Source: Simiduia curdlanivorans
GTDB lineage: Bacteria; Pseudomonadota; Gammaproteobacteria; Pseudomonadales; Cellvibrionaceae
DNA: 64,000 bases
NCBI RefSeq assembly: GCF_030409605.1
Contig: NZ_JAUFQG010000004.1
Location: 2,901,001-2,965,000, forward strand
Direction: 5' to 3'
Shown: one piece after another, positions 9,201 through 17,060 of the stretch
Layout: each line of letters starts with the position of its first letter
How positions within the stretch are numbered: position 1 is the stretch's first letter
The notes under the pieces: generated by a model
Seen by the model: the letters and a program-made list of their open reading frames with translations, nothing else
Database searches by the model: none
What the model was told of the DNA's origin: nothing
Made by a program: the position numbers and the translations under genes

Positions 9201-10205
9201 ATGGCTATTAATGCACTTTCAATTCATCGTTTTTACAATGACGATGACCTTACTCAACTACAAATATCGACCAGTGCGCACGAGGTGAATGGCCTTGTTG
9301 TGGATGTCTGCCAAGATCTAAAGCTGGCATTTATTGGCAAGGCGGGTAAGCAGTTCGGTCATTTTTCTGACGATATAGGCGCCTGCCCTTTGCCCGGCTG
9401 GCTCAGTGGCTACCTTGAATCAACGCAGAGTTTTCATAAATTGAGTGAGGGTTTTGCTAAGCATTTGCAAATTCATCTTACCCAGTCTGATGCAGTATTT
9501 GACGGTTACCTGTTGATGTTTCATGAAACTTTAGCGGATGAAGACGCAGTTTATTTATATCTGGTGCAACACGAAGGTGGGATTTTTGTCGACACTAACT
9601 CGCAGCTCGCAGCTTCGAAAAATTTAGATGTCCGTGGCCTCAGGGCGGGGATAAAGGTGTCCTTGCACTCCTGGCAGGCGCAGATGAATGAGCCTTATTT
9701 GTCCATGTTGCGCGCCCGGGGAGATAAGGCCTTGGCTGAGGCGTTTGAGGCAGCGAGTGGGTTTGTCGATCCGGTCGATAATAGTGCGCAAACCTCAGCG
9801 TTTCTGCAGCTGGTTGAAAAGTACAGCGCCAATTTAGAGGAAGAAAAAGCGGTAGCTTGTCGTAAGCAAGTGGCTGATTTCTGTATAGAGCAGGATAAAG
9901 GTGGTCGTGCGGTGGCAATTTCAGAATTGTCTCAACATATAGATGATGCCGAGCCCGCAGCTTTTGAACGGTTTGTTGTCGAAGCTGCACCGGAAGCGCC
10001 AACCCAGTTTTTTGCGGATCGAAAGCAGGTGCGCCAATTTGTTCGTATCAGTGGCCGCAGCGAGGAGTTGAGTTTAAGTTTTTCCTCCGAGTGTTTGGGG
10101 CAGTCGATTGTGTATGACCCGCAATCTGATTCACTTGTCTTAAAATCTATCCCGCCGGCATTGAAGGCGCGCCTTATTAAGTATGTGCAAAGCAATCAAG
10201 GGTAA
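9201..10205 (+). CDS. yejK: Nucleoid-associated protein NdpA/YejK
   Basis: The ATG at 9201 gives 334 residues, the same length as E. coli YejK (335); the frame upstream of it overlaps the opposite gene and is not coding. The protein begins with the family signature MAINALSIHRF. YejK associates with the nucleoid and has been reported to interact with topoisomerase IV. The gene is followed after 7 bases by a small coiled-coil protein gene, probably cotranscribed. Confidence 0.88.
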   Translation: MAINALSIHRFYNDDDLTQLQISTSAHEVNGLVVDVCQDLKLAFIGKAGKQFGHFSDDIGACPLPGWLSGYLESTQSFHKLSEGFAKHLQIHLTQSDAVFDGYLLMFHETLADEDAVYLYLVQHEGGIFVDTNSQLAASKNLDVRGLRAGIKVSLHSWQAQMNEPYLSMLRARGDKALAEAFEAASGFVDPVDNSAQTSAFLQLVEKYSANLEEEKAVACRKQVADFCIEQDKGGRAVAISELSQHIDDAEPAAFERFVVEAAPEAPTQFFADRKQVRQFVRISGRSEELSLSFSSECLGQSIVYDPQSDSLVLKSIPPALKARLIKYVQSNQG

Positions 10206-10212
10206 TTAAAGC

Positions 10213-10557
10213 ATGAACGTTAAAGTTCTCTCATTGTTTACGCTGTGTTTAATTGCCGCCGCCGGGTGGCAGCTGTTTGAATCACATCAGCGAGAATTGG
10301 AATTGAATGCGCAAATTCTACAATTGGAGCATCAGGTGAAAGTGTTGGAAGCGCGTCTGGCGACAACAGATGCAGCGGTCGAAAAGTTACAGGGCGAGAG
10401 TTTGCCGGCGATGGTAAAAAAGGCAAATGCGGCTTTGCTCGATGCTTGGCAGGGGCTGCTGGAGAATTTACAGGAACAGGTGGATGAGTCCCGGCGTGAG
10501 TTAAACAAGGAGGCCGAAGAGTCAGTTGTAGACGGTGACACCTTAAAAAGAACCTAA
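10213..10557 (+). CDS. Small membrane-anchored coiled-coil protein
   Basis: This 114-residue protein has an N-terminal hydrophobic segment (residues 5-19) and then a continuous heptad-rich helix (ELELNAQILQLEHQVKVLEARL and onward), so it should be a single-pass inner-membrane or periplasmic coiled-coil protein. It is not recognised. Its TAA stop at 10555-10557 is part of the CTAA target-site duplication of the adjacent transposon-like element, so the insertion occurred exactly at its end without altering it. Confidence 0.7.
   Translation: MNVKVLSLFTLCLIAAAGWQLFESHQRELELNAQILQLEHQVKVLEARLATTDAAVEKLQGESLPAMVKKANAALLDAWQGLLENLQEQVDESRRELNKEAEESVVDGDTLKRT
10554..10557. repeat. Left target-site duplication CTAA
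   Basis: CTAA immediately before the left end of the element. It includes the stop codon of the small coiled-coil gene. The matching copy is at 10836-10839. Confidence 0.8.
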
Positions 10558-10835
10558 GGAACCTCTGAATAACTCTGGTGCCGCTCTGGCTTCCAGCAAA
10601 TTTCGTGGGCTAGGCGCGGCTTCGAAGGCATACCGGGGTCTGTCGAGAAGTCGCAAGCGGATGGCCGCCCCCAACTCACACGAAATTTGCTGGAAGCCCC
10701 GTAGGGCGCGGCCTTTAGCGGCCATCCGCTGCGTTGAGCTTCTTGCTAAGGGCTACGGCCATTAGCTGCGAAACTCGCCTTGCGGATGACCGCTACAGGT
10801 CACGCAGAGCGGTACCAGAGTTACTCAGAGGTTCC
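10558..10835. mobile_element. 278-bp MITE-like element with IS5-type ends
   Basis: The ends are inverted repeats: about 31 bp at 10558-10588 and 10805-10835, starting GGAACCTCTGA and differing at two positions. The element is flanked on both sides by CTAA (10554-10557 and 10836-10839), a 4-bp duplication that fits the YTAR target preference of the IS5 group. Inside are a perfect 20-bp inverted repeat (10588-10607 with 10679-10698) and a perfect 12-bp one (10657-10668 with 10718-10729), so the RNA would fold extensively. There is no transposase; a MITE mobilised in trans is the simplest reading. Confidence 0.88.
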
Positions 10836-11490
10836 CTAAGTCGTCAGCGGTTGTTTTCGAGTAAGTGGTAATTGGTTTTTCGCGCCGGTCACCGATTTTG
10901 CGCGCTGGGGTGCCAGCCATTATGGCGTAAGGCTCGACCGCAGTGGTGACGGTGCTATTCATACCAATTACGGCGTGATCGCCAATTTTAACACCATCCA
11001 CCAAGCCGCAATTAGCGCCTAGCCAGACATCAGGGCCAATATCTATGCCTTTTGAACTGATCGGTTGGTCAGCGACTAGGGCGTTGGGCTCGATGCCGTG
11101 TTCAAATGCATAAATGGCGCATCCGGCTGCAATGCGTGTGTTATCGCCGATGCGAATGCCAGCTCTGCTGCCTTCTAATAGACATTTCTGATTAATAGAA
11201 ACATTTCGGCCGATGTTAATGGGGCCATGTAAATAGCAGTCGGCTGCGATAAATGAGCCCGCGCCAATATAGATGTCACGCCCAGGTTCAGCAAAAATAT
11301 TTGCATTGCTAGCGATGAAACAATTCTCGCCAAAATGAACGCTTTCGAGCTGCGTCAGTGAGAATTGCAGATGGCTTTGCCATTCGGTTGCCCAAGTTTT
11401 ATGCTTTGGCTTAAGGCCGAAGTAGAGCCAGGGCATGTAATTGAGGCGTCGCTGGTGTTGTGCTCGATAGAGATCGTTCGAGGCGTTCAT
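10825..11490 (-). CDS. Hexapeptide-repeat acyltransferase (WcaF/LacA-like)
   Basis: A left-handed beta-helix transferase of 221 residues. Repeats such as IGAGSFIAADCYLHG, INIGRNVSINQ, IRIGDNTRIAAGCAIYAF and IDIGPDVWLGANCGLVDGVKIGDHAVIGMNS span about residues 55-190, followed by the usual closing PYAIMAGTPARKIGDR. The likely reaction is O-acetylation of a sugar from acetyl-CoA; the substrate is unknown. The last three codons and the TGA come from the terminal repeat of the MITE: the host-encoded part ends ...DDL, and GNL-stop is element sequence. An 87-codon gene ends 3 bases upstream of its start, suggesting coupling. Confidence 0.85.
   Translation of the reverse strand: MNASNDLYRAQHQRRLNYMPWLYFGLKPKHKTWATEWQSHLQFSLTQLESVHFGENCFIASNANIFAEPGRDIYIGAGSFIAADCYLHGPINIGRNVSINQKCLLEGSRAGIRIGDNTRIAAGCAIYAFEHGIEPNALVADQPISSKGIDIGPDVWLGANCGLVDGVKIGDHAVIGMNSTVTTAVEPYAIMAGTPARKIGDRREKPITTYSKTTADDLGNL
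10836..10839. repeat. Right target-site duplication CTAA
   Basis: CTAA immediately after the right end of the element, within the 3' end of the minus-strand acetyltransferase gene (its TTA leucine codon). Confidence 0.8.
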
Positions 11491-11493
11491 CGA

Positions 11494-11757
11494 TTAGTGG
11501 CCTAGATAGGGTTCGTCAATAATCACCTCGCCGTCGAGGCAGGTGATTTTAATGTTGTCCATTCTTGGGTGAGAATGGCTGGCTAATCGATCAATGACGT
11601 CGTTCATATCGAGATCTAAAGTCCCAATGTGCAATACTCTTACGCTAACTTTTTTGCAGTGTGCGTGAGACAGGATGTTGCGTAATTGAAAACTGTTTAC
11701 GATGTAGCGACCGCTGGGGAAAGTGGCTAAAACTTCAGTGAATTGATCATATTTCAT
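11494..11757 (-). CDS. Hypothetical protein, 87 residues
   Basis: Not recognised. A soluble alpha/beta-looking protein (VSVRVLHIGTLDLDMNDVIDRL ... NIKITCLDGEVIIDEPYL) without signal or membrane segment. Its stop lies 3 bases before the ATG of the acetyltransferase gene, so the two are almost certainly translated from one mRNA and may act together, for example on a cell-surface glycan. Confidence 0.6.
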   Translation of the reverse strand: MKYDQFTEVLATFPSGRYIVNSFQLRNILSHAHCKKVSVRVLHIGTLDLDMNDVIDRLASHSHPRMDNIKITCLDGEVIIDEPYLGH

Positions 11758-11839
11758 AACGCCACCATTAGGGATAATTTCATTCTATTAAGGGTAAGAG
11801 TCTGAGCCTGCTGGCTGATAGTGAGTGCGCTGTTCAATG

Positions 11840-11861
11840 AAAAAGTAGTGGCGTTAGCCAC
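11840..11861 (-). terminator. Weak terminator after nhaB
   Basis: A 5-bp stem GTGGC / GCCAC with a 4-base loop (11848-11861), which on the minus strand runs into TACTTTTT. It is 33-50 bases after the nhaB stop. Short stem, hence low confidence. Confidence 0.4.
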
Positions 11862-11893
11862 CGCTTGTTTATAACGCCTAGATATAGTGTATG

Positions 11894-13393
11894 TTATAGC
11901 GCATAGGTGACCATTAATAGACCGATCGAGCCGAGTACCAGAGCATAAGGGAGTGCCATTAACACCATTTTTCCATAGGATAGACGAATCAGCCGTGCAA
12001 GTGCTGAAGTTAGCAAGAATAAAAATGCTAGTTGACCGTTAGGTGTGGCAAGGCTGGGTAGGTTGGTTCCGGTGTTAATAGCGATTGCCAATTTTTCAAA
12101 ATGCGCTCGATCAATTGTGCCGGCTAATAACGCTTCTTTCGCTTCGTTGATGTAGACGCTTGTAACAAACACATTATCGCTGATCATTGAGAGCGCGCCG
12201 TTGGCAATGAAAAGCATGGGCAGTTGGCGATCAGGTCCAAGGCTCAATACCCAGTGTGCGATAGGTGAAAAAAGGTGCTGTTCATGAATGACGGCGCCAA
12301 TGGCAAAAAATACTATCAGCAAAGACGTGAAGGGCAGGGCCTCTTCAAAAGCGTGGCCAATTTGGTGGTCGTCGATAATACCGTTACATGCGGTGAGTAG
12401 CACGATAATCATCAGGCCGACTAGGCCAGCTTCGGCGACGTGGAAGGCGAGCGCCAGCACAAGTATGCCGGCGGCAAGACTTTGAATGATTAATTCTGCT
12501 TTTTCTGTGTTGGTTCTGTTGGCATCCATTTGCATGTCGTATTCGACCAATATACCACGCACGTTATTCGGAATATTGGCGCCGTAGCCGAAGATTTTAA
12601 ATTGTTCGACTAGCAGGCAGCAGGTCAGGCCCGCTGCCAATGCGGTCATTGTGACGGGCGCCATTTTAAGAAAGAAGGTGATGAAATCCCAGCCTGTTTT
12701 TTCGGCAATTAATAAGTTTTGCGGTTCGCCAATTAGGGTGCATACACCACCTAAAGCGGTACCTATAGCGCCATGCATCATCAAGCTACGCAAAAATGCG
12801 CGAAACTGTTCCAAGTCTTGCCGTTGGTTGCCGACGACGTTGTTGTCGTCGCCATGGTCGTGATTCGCACCCGAGTTGCCCGAGGCAACTTTATGGTATA
12901 CCCCATAGAAGCCTACGGCGACACTGATTAGAACCGCGGTCACTGTCAAGGCGCCTAGGAGCGCCGACAGCACGGCGGCAACGAATGAAAAAAGTAGCGA
13001 CAGTAGCGCTTTTGAGCGGACGCCTATGAATATTTTTGTGAAGACAAGCAGCAGCAGGTTTTTCATGAAATAGATACCTGCGACCATGAACAAGAGGAGC
13101 AGGATAACTTGAAAGTTGCTGGCGACTTCGTGGTAGATCTGCTTTGGCCCGGCCATGCCTATAATCGCGGCTTCTAGTGCCAGTAGTCCACCGGGTTGGA
13201 GTGGGTAGCACCTTAGCGTCATCGCTAGGGTGAAGATAAATTCGGCTATTAGGAGCCAGCCGGCGACAAATGGATCGATTAAAAAAAATACAATAGGGTT
13301 GATGCTTAGGAAGCAGATAATGACGGTTTTATACCATTGTGGCGCCTGACCTAAAAAGTTTTTCAGCAGTGCATGCATTATCGATGGTGCCAT
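11894..13393 (-). CDS. nhaB: Na+/H+ antiporter NhaB
   Basis: A polytopic inner-membrane antiporter that expels sodium in exchange for protons. The 499 residues are near the usual length (513 in E. coli). About a dozen hydrophobic segments are seen. Family-typical blocks include the N-terminal WYK..I..FL.INP and LLALEAAIIG.A.P..I.HE, the middle IGTALGGVCTLIGEPQNLLI, and the C-terminal MISDNVFVTSVYI and INTGTNLPSLATPNGQLAFLF. It is divergent from fimL across a 349-bp gap. In Pseudomonas nhaB and fimL are also neighbours. Confidence 0.93.
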   Translation of the reverse strand: MAPSIMHALLKNFLGQAPQWYKTVIICFLSINPIVFFLIDPFVAGWLLIAEFIFTLAMTLRCYPLQPGGLLALEAAIIGMAGPKQIYHEVASNFQVILLLLFMVAGIYFMKNLLLLVFTKIFIGVRSKALLSLLFSFVAAVLSALLGALTVTAVLISVAVGFYGVYHKVASGNSGANHDHGDDNNVVGNQRQDLEQFRAFLRSLMMHGAIGTALGGVCTLIGEPQNLLIAEKTGWDFITFFLKMAPVTMTALAAGLTCCLLVEQFKIFGYGANIPNNVRGILVEYDMQMDANRTNTEKAELIIQSLAAGILVLALAFHVAEAGLVGLMIIVLLTACNGIIDDHQIGHAFEEALPFTSLLIVFFAIGAVIHEQHLFSPIAHWVLSLGPDRQLPMLFIANGALSMISDNVFVTSVYINEAKEALLAGTIDRAHFEKLAIAINTGTNLPSLATPNGQLAFLFLLTSALARLIRLSYGKMVLMALPYALVLGSIGLLMVTYAL

Positions 13394-13742
13394 AGTGGTT
13401 TCCCAGCAAGCCTCAAGCTCTCACGCAGTCGATGTTGGTATTTTTTATAGGTTAGATCACATTTCTGGCCCAACAGTAATTTTCGCGTCTCAAAGCGTCG
13501 TATATTAGGCGCGTAATGCCTACCTCGCTTGTTAAAAATATCAATATTTTCAACAAGATCGCTGGCGAAAAGGAACCAATTGCCTGATTATAGTCAACCC
13601 ATACAATGGGCATACTATAGTTACATGGCTATTTTTCATATGTAGTGAAATAGGCTTTACTGTAGCGAGTGGAAAACCACCCCCCAATTTAGTTAGGCCG
13701 AGCTATCAGCTTGGCCAGTTTAGTAATAAAAGTAGGTGAAGC
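13394..13742. other. Divergent intergenic region nhaB / fimL
   Basis: AT-rich 349-bp gap that must hold the promoters of both divergent genes. No convincing -35/-10 pair, operator or small gene was found; the imperfect palindrome CCCATACAATGGG near 13597 is the only symmetric element noted. Confidence 0.4.
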
Positions 13743-15449
13743 GTGAGCTCAAATACCCTTAATCTGTCCTCTTTGAAGCTAGTCAGAGACGAATTACTGG
13801 CCACCATTGAGGCCAGTGCCGCTAAATTAGAGCAATTTGTCGCCGATCGCGATAACAGCGATTTACTGCAAGGTTGTATCGATGGCATCAAGCAGATAAG
13901 CGGAACGCTCAGTGTTGTCCAGCTGAAGGGCGCGGATCTATTGGCCCAGGAAATTCTTGCTTTGGCGCAGGAGATTACCACAGGCGAAAATAACGAGGCC
14001 GACGAGTATATATCGACTTTGACCTCAAGCTTCTTCATCCTGCCTCGCTATCTAGAGTATGTACAGCAAACCAAGCGCAATCTTCCTGTCTTACTGATTC
14101 CCGCTATCAACGAGATGCGCCAAGTTCGAAAGGCGGCGCTATTAAAAGATAGCCATTTCTTCGAGGCGAGCGTCTCGGTTCGCCGTGGCAACCCTGGTCA
14201 AACTACGGCCGTTATGGGTGAGGATATTAGTGCTTTGGCTCGTCGTTTGCGGCATATGTACCAAGTCGGGTTGCTGGCGGTGCTGCAGGGCAAACAAATA
14301 AAACCCTCTTTAGGCATGATGCAGCGCTCCTTAGAGCGGCTCGATATTATTAGCAGTGGGCGTCCGCTCGGTAAGCTTTGGTGGTTGGGTGCGACGGCTA
14401 TTGGGGTGATTGCCCAAAAATCCATGGAGTTATCCCGTGGCCGTAAAATGTTGCTGAGCACCTTGGATAGGGAGTTGAAAAAGCTACAGCAAAATAGCGC
14501 CAAAAGTTTAGATACTGAGCCCGACTCAGATCTAATGAAGGATTTACTCTATGTTATTGCGGTCTCGGGTGTAGACGATCCCAAGCTGGCAGCTTTATTG
14601 GCGCAATGTAAAGTTGAGCCGTTAGGTTATACAGACACTGAACTAAGGCGCGAGCGCGAGGCCTTGAAGGGCCCGAGCGCCAATACGATTACCTCCATGG
14701 TTAGCGTGTTAAAGGATGAGCTCAACTCGGTCAAGGATGTGATCGAGCGTGCGGCGCAGGCGGGCAATTGGGCCGATGACGAGAACGACGAATTGGTGTC
14801 TACCCTAGTAAAAATTGCCGAAATTTTGGCCGTGGTAGGCTTGGTTTCGGCGAGTAATACACTAAAGCAAGAGATTGAGCGGATTAGCGCTTGGAAGGCG
14901 GCCGACAAAGCGCCCAGCAGCGAAGAGTTTTTGGAGGTTGCCGATTCACTGCTGTACGTTGAAAGTACGGTGTCCGGCGTTGGCTCGTTAAATCTTTCAG
15001 ATGACCAGTTGGCGCGCATCAACAGCGGTTCGCGCAATGACATCATCGCCACGTCCCAACTGGCCGAGGCCGAGAAACTGGTGTTCCAAGAGGCCGAGGC
15101 GGGCTTGTCGATGATTAAGCGCGCGCTTAGCTCTTATTCTGAATCCGGCTTTGATCGCGGCCATATCAAAAACGTGTCGACCACCTTGGCGACCATTCGT
15201 GGCGGTATGGGTGTTATCGGCTTGAAGCGAGCCGCTAGCGTCACCGCGGCTTGTCAGAGCTTTGTCGCCGAGTCACTACAAAGTAATGAGCACCCAGAAA
15301 TGCTCCAGCAAATGCTCGAGACCTTTGCCGATGCGGTCATTGGCCTAGAGTATTATCTCGACGCGGCTAAATCAGATAAGAGCGCGGATGATAATGTCCT
15401 GCAGATTGCCGAGGAAAGTTTGGCGGCTTTGGGTCATCCAGTCCATTGA
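13743..15449 (+). CDS. fimL: FimL-like protein (ChpA N-terminal-domain homologue)
   Basis: An all-helical cytoplasmic protein of 568 residues, close to P. aeruginosa FimL (about 557). FimL resembles the N-terminal region of the ChpA kinase but lacks phosphorylatable HPt histidines; there it links the Pil-Chp system to adenylate cyclase activity and twitching motility. The pattern NSDLLQGCIDGIKQISGTLSVVQLKGADLLAQE near residues 40-75 and the repeat-like second half (LVFQEAEAGLSMIKRAL ... IRGGMGVIGLKRAASV) fit. The start is GTG 13743 preceded by AGGTGA. The position between nhaB and nudC matches the Pseudomonas neighbourhood, which supports the name. Confidence 0.82.
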   Translation: MSSNTLNLSSLKLVRDELLATIEASAAKLEQFVADRDNSDLLQGCIDGIKQISGTLSVVQLKGADLLAQEILALAQEITTGENNEADEYISTLTSSFFILPRYLEYVQQTKRNLPVLLIPAINEMRQVRKAALLKDSHFFEASVSVRRGNPGQTTAVMGEDISALARRLRHMYQVGLLAVLQGKQIKPSLGMMQRSLERLDIISSGRPLGKLWWLGATAIGVIAQKSMELSRGRKMLLSTLDRELKKLQQNSAKSLDTEPDSDLMKDLLYVIAVSGVDDPKLAALLAQCKVEPLGYTDTELRREREALKGPSANTITSMVSVLKDELNSVKDVIERAAQAGNWADDENDELVSTLVKIAEILAVVGLVSASNTLKQEIERISAWKAADKAPSSEEFLEVADSLLYVESTVSGVGSLNLSDDQLARINSGSRNDIIATSQLAEAEKLVFQEAEAGLSMIKRALSSYSESGFDRGHIKNVSTTLATIRGGMGVIGLKRAASVTAACQSFVAESLQSNEHPEMLQQMLETFADAVIGLEYYLDAAKSDKSADDNVLQIAEESLAALGHPVH

Positions 15450-16291
15450 GGCAATTCATTCCGGGGCTTTGCCATACCACCAGCGCTGGTTCGGTGCGCT
15501 GGTTGATAGTGTCTGGTGATCAAGTGTTGGCCGGCGCCGATAGCTTTCTATTCGACCCGCTTAGCTTTAATGCTTTGACGGCAGATAGCCAAGGCAGGGC
15601 GTTGAAAGTTGGCCAGATTGAGCTCGATGGCGAGTGCTGTGACTGCCATTGCTGGTATATTGAAACGACGGCTTCAATTTCGCGTCTTCCCTCTGATTAC
15701 CAATTTTATCCACTTCGAAGTTTTTTACTACGCCAAGGTGATGTTGCCTTTCAGCTATTAGGCGCCAGTGTGCAGTTGGGCTTTTGGTTGAAAGACCATC
15801 AGTTTTGTGGTCGTTGTGCGCAGCCTCTCGTCATGCGCCAAGATGACCGAGCGCTTTACTGCGCAGCCTGTGATCACCGTCATTACCCTAGATTGTCGCC
15901 CTGTGTGATTATGTTGCTGACTCAGGGTAGCCGTTGTCTGTTAGCGGTACATAAAAGGGCGCAGGCACCCATTTACACAGCGTTAGCGGGTTTTGTTGAA
16001 GTAGGTGAAACCCTTGAGCAAGCCGTTGCTCGCGAGGTGCGGGAAGAGGTGGGCGTCGAGGTATCTCACTGCGAGTATGTGGCTAGCCAGCCTTGGCCAT
16101 TTCCCGGTCAGTTAATGATGGGGTTTATCGCCCAGGCGGCCGATGACGAGCCAGCAATTGCTATCCAAGATGACGAAATTTCTGAGGCGCAGTGGTTTAA
16201 TTTTGATCAGTTGCCGGCGCTAATTCCGCCGCTACAAACTTTGTCTGGGCAGTTGATCAGGCACTTTGTAGAGCGTTGCCAGAAAGCTTAA
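15446..16291 (+). CDS. nudC: NADH/NAD-cap pyrophosphatase NudC
   Basis: A NUDIX hydrolase that cleaves NADH to NMNH and AMP and removes NAD caps from RNA. It has 281 residues. A zinc-binding set C-x2-C ... C-x2-C is seen in CGRC (about 121-124) and CAAC (about 139-142). The Nudix box begins GFVEVGETLEQAV and closes REVREEVGVE. The NudC-specific SQPWPFPGQLM motif follows. The start is TTG at 15446, overlapping the fimL stop (TTGA), so translation is probably coupled to fimL; no ATG or GTG lies near the expected N-terminus. Confidence 0.93.
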   Translation: MRQFIPGLCHTTSAGSVRWLIVSGDQVLAGADSFLFDPLSFNALTADSQGRALKVGQIELDGECCDCHCWYIETTASISRLPSDYQFYPLRSFLLRQGDVAFQLLGASVQLGFWLKDHQFCGRCAQPLVMRQDDRALYCAACDHRHYPRLSPCVIMLLTQGSRCLLAVHKRAQAPIYTALAGFVEVGETLEQAVAREVREEVGVEVSHCEYVASQPWPFPGQLMMGFIAQAADDEPAIAIQDDEISEAQWFNFDQLPALIPPLQTLSGQLIRHFVERCQKA

Positions 16292-16381
16292 TTCAATGGC
16301 TCCCATTTATTGCGCCGATACGGTATTGTGCTGCCTGCAGCGTCGGAATAGTGTCTCCGAAAGTTAAGCAAGGGAAGGGCT

Positions 16382-17038
16382 ATGTTTTATTATTTTCTAG
16401 CGACTTTGATCGTTATTTTAGGGTTGGTGGCGGTTTATTTCGCCATAAAGTTATTGTCGAATACTGGCTGGTTACTCGGTTGGCTCAAGGGCATGGTGGG
16501 GTTAGCTTTATTCGCCATTGCTGCATTGTTCGTCTTGGTGGCCTTTGACCTGCTTGGCTACAAGCATGTCTTAAACGATAAGCCCATCGCCACATTGAGT
16601 TTTGAACGGCTCGGCCCCCAGTCTTATCGCGCCATTCTGGTGGAGAGTGATGGCGTTGAAAGCCGCTTCGATTTGTCGGGTGATCAATGGCAGCTAGATG
16701 CTCGAATTATTCGATGGTCGTCGTTGGTGGCGGCGTGGGGCGTTAAGCCGGCCTACCGTTTAGATCGGCTTGCTGGGCGCTATTACTCGCTAGAAAAAGA
16801 ACGCCAAAATACCCGTACTGTGTATTCGCTTATCGACACCGAGACGGACTCTTCCGTTGATGTTTGGCCGGTGCTCCAGGCCAGCAGCGCCTGGCTGCCT
16901 ATCGACGCCCAATATGGCAGCGCAACCTATTTGCCCATGGATGACGGCGCGCTGTATTCTATTTCGCTTTCCTATGCAGGGCTTGTGAGTAAACCACTCA
17001 ACGAGCGCGCAGAAGCCGCCGTAAAACGCTGGCAGTAA
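16382..17038 (+). CDS. Two-segment inner-membrane protein of unknown function
   Basis: The 218 residues start with two hydrophobic segments (about 2-24 and 34-55), followed by a soluble, probably periplasmic domain of ~160 residues rich in beta-type sequence (IATLSFERLGPQSYRAILVESDGVES). Homologues in Pseudomonas often carry the label multidrug transporter, which the architecture does not support. A ribosome binding site (AAGGG) precedes ATG 16382. It is followed after 22 bases by sohB on the same strand, and both lie in the fimL-nudC cluster. Confidence 0.7.
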   Translation: MFYYFLATLIVILGLVAVYFAIKLLSNTGWLLGWLKGMVGLALFAIAALFVLVAFDLLGYKHVLNDKPIATLSFERLGPQSYRAILVESDGVESRFDLSGDQWQLDARIIRWSSLVAAWGVKPAYRLDRLAGRYYSLEKERQNTRTVYSLIDTETDSSVDVWPVLQASSAWLPIDAQYGSATYLPMDDGALYSISLSYAGLVSKPLNERAEAAVKRWQ

Positions 17039-17060
17039 TCTTTAATCACGAGGCAGTACT

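Noticed and set aside
10543..10725. 60-codon frame inside the MITE
   Set aside because: It is created by the palindromic element, has low-complexity composition and no start signal.
16276..16548. 90-codon frame overlapping nudC and the next membrane protein gene
   Set aside because: It overlaps the start of the better supported gene at 16382 and has no protein-like pattern.
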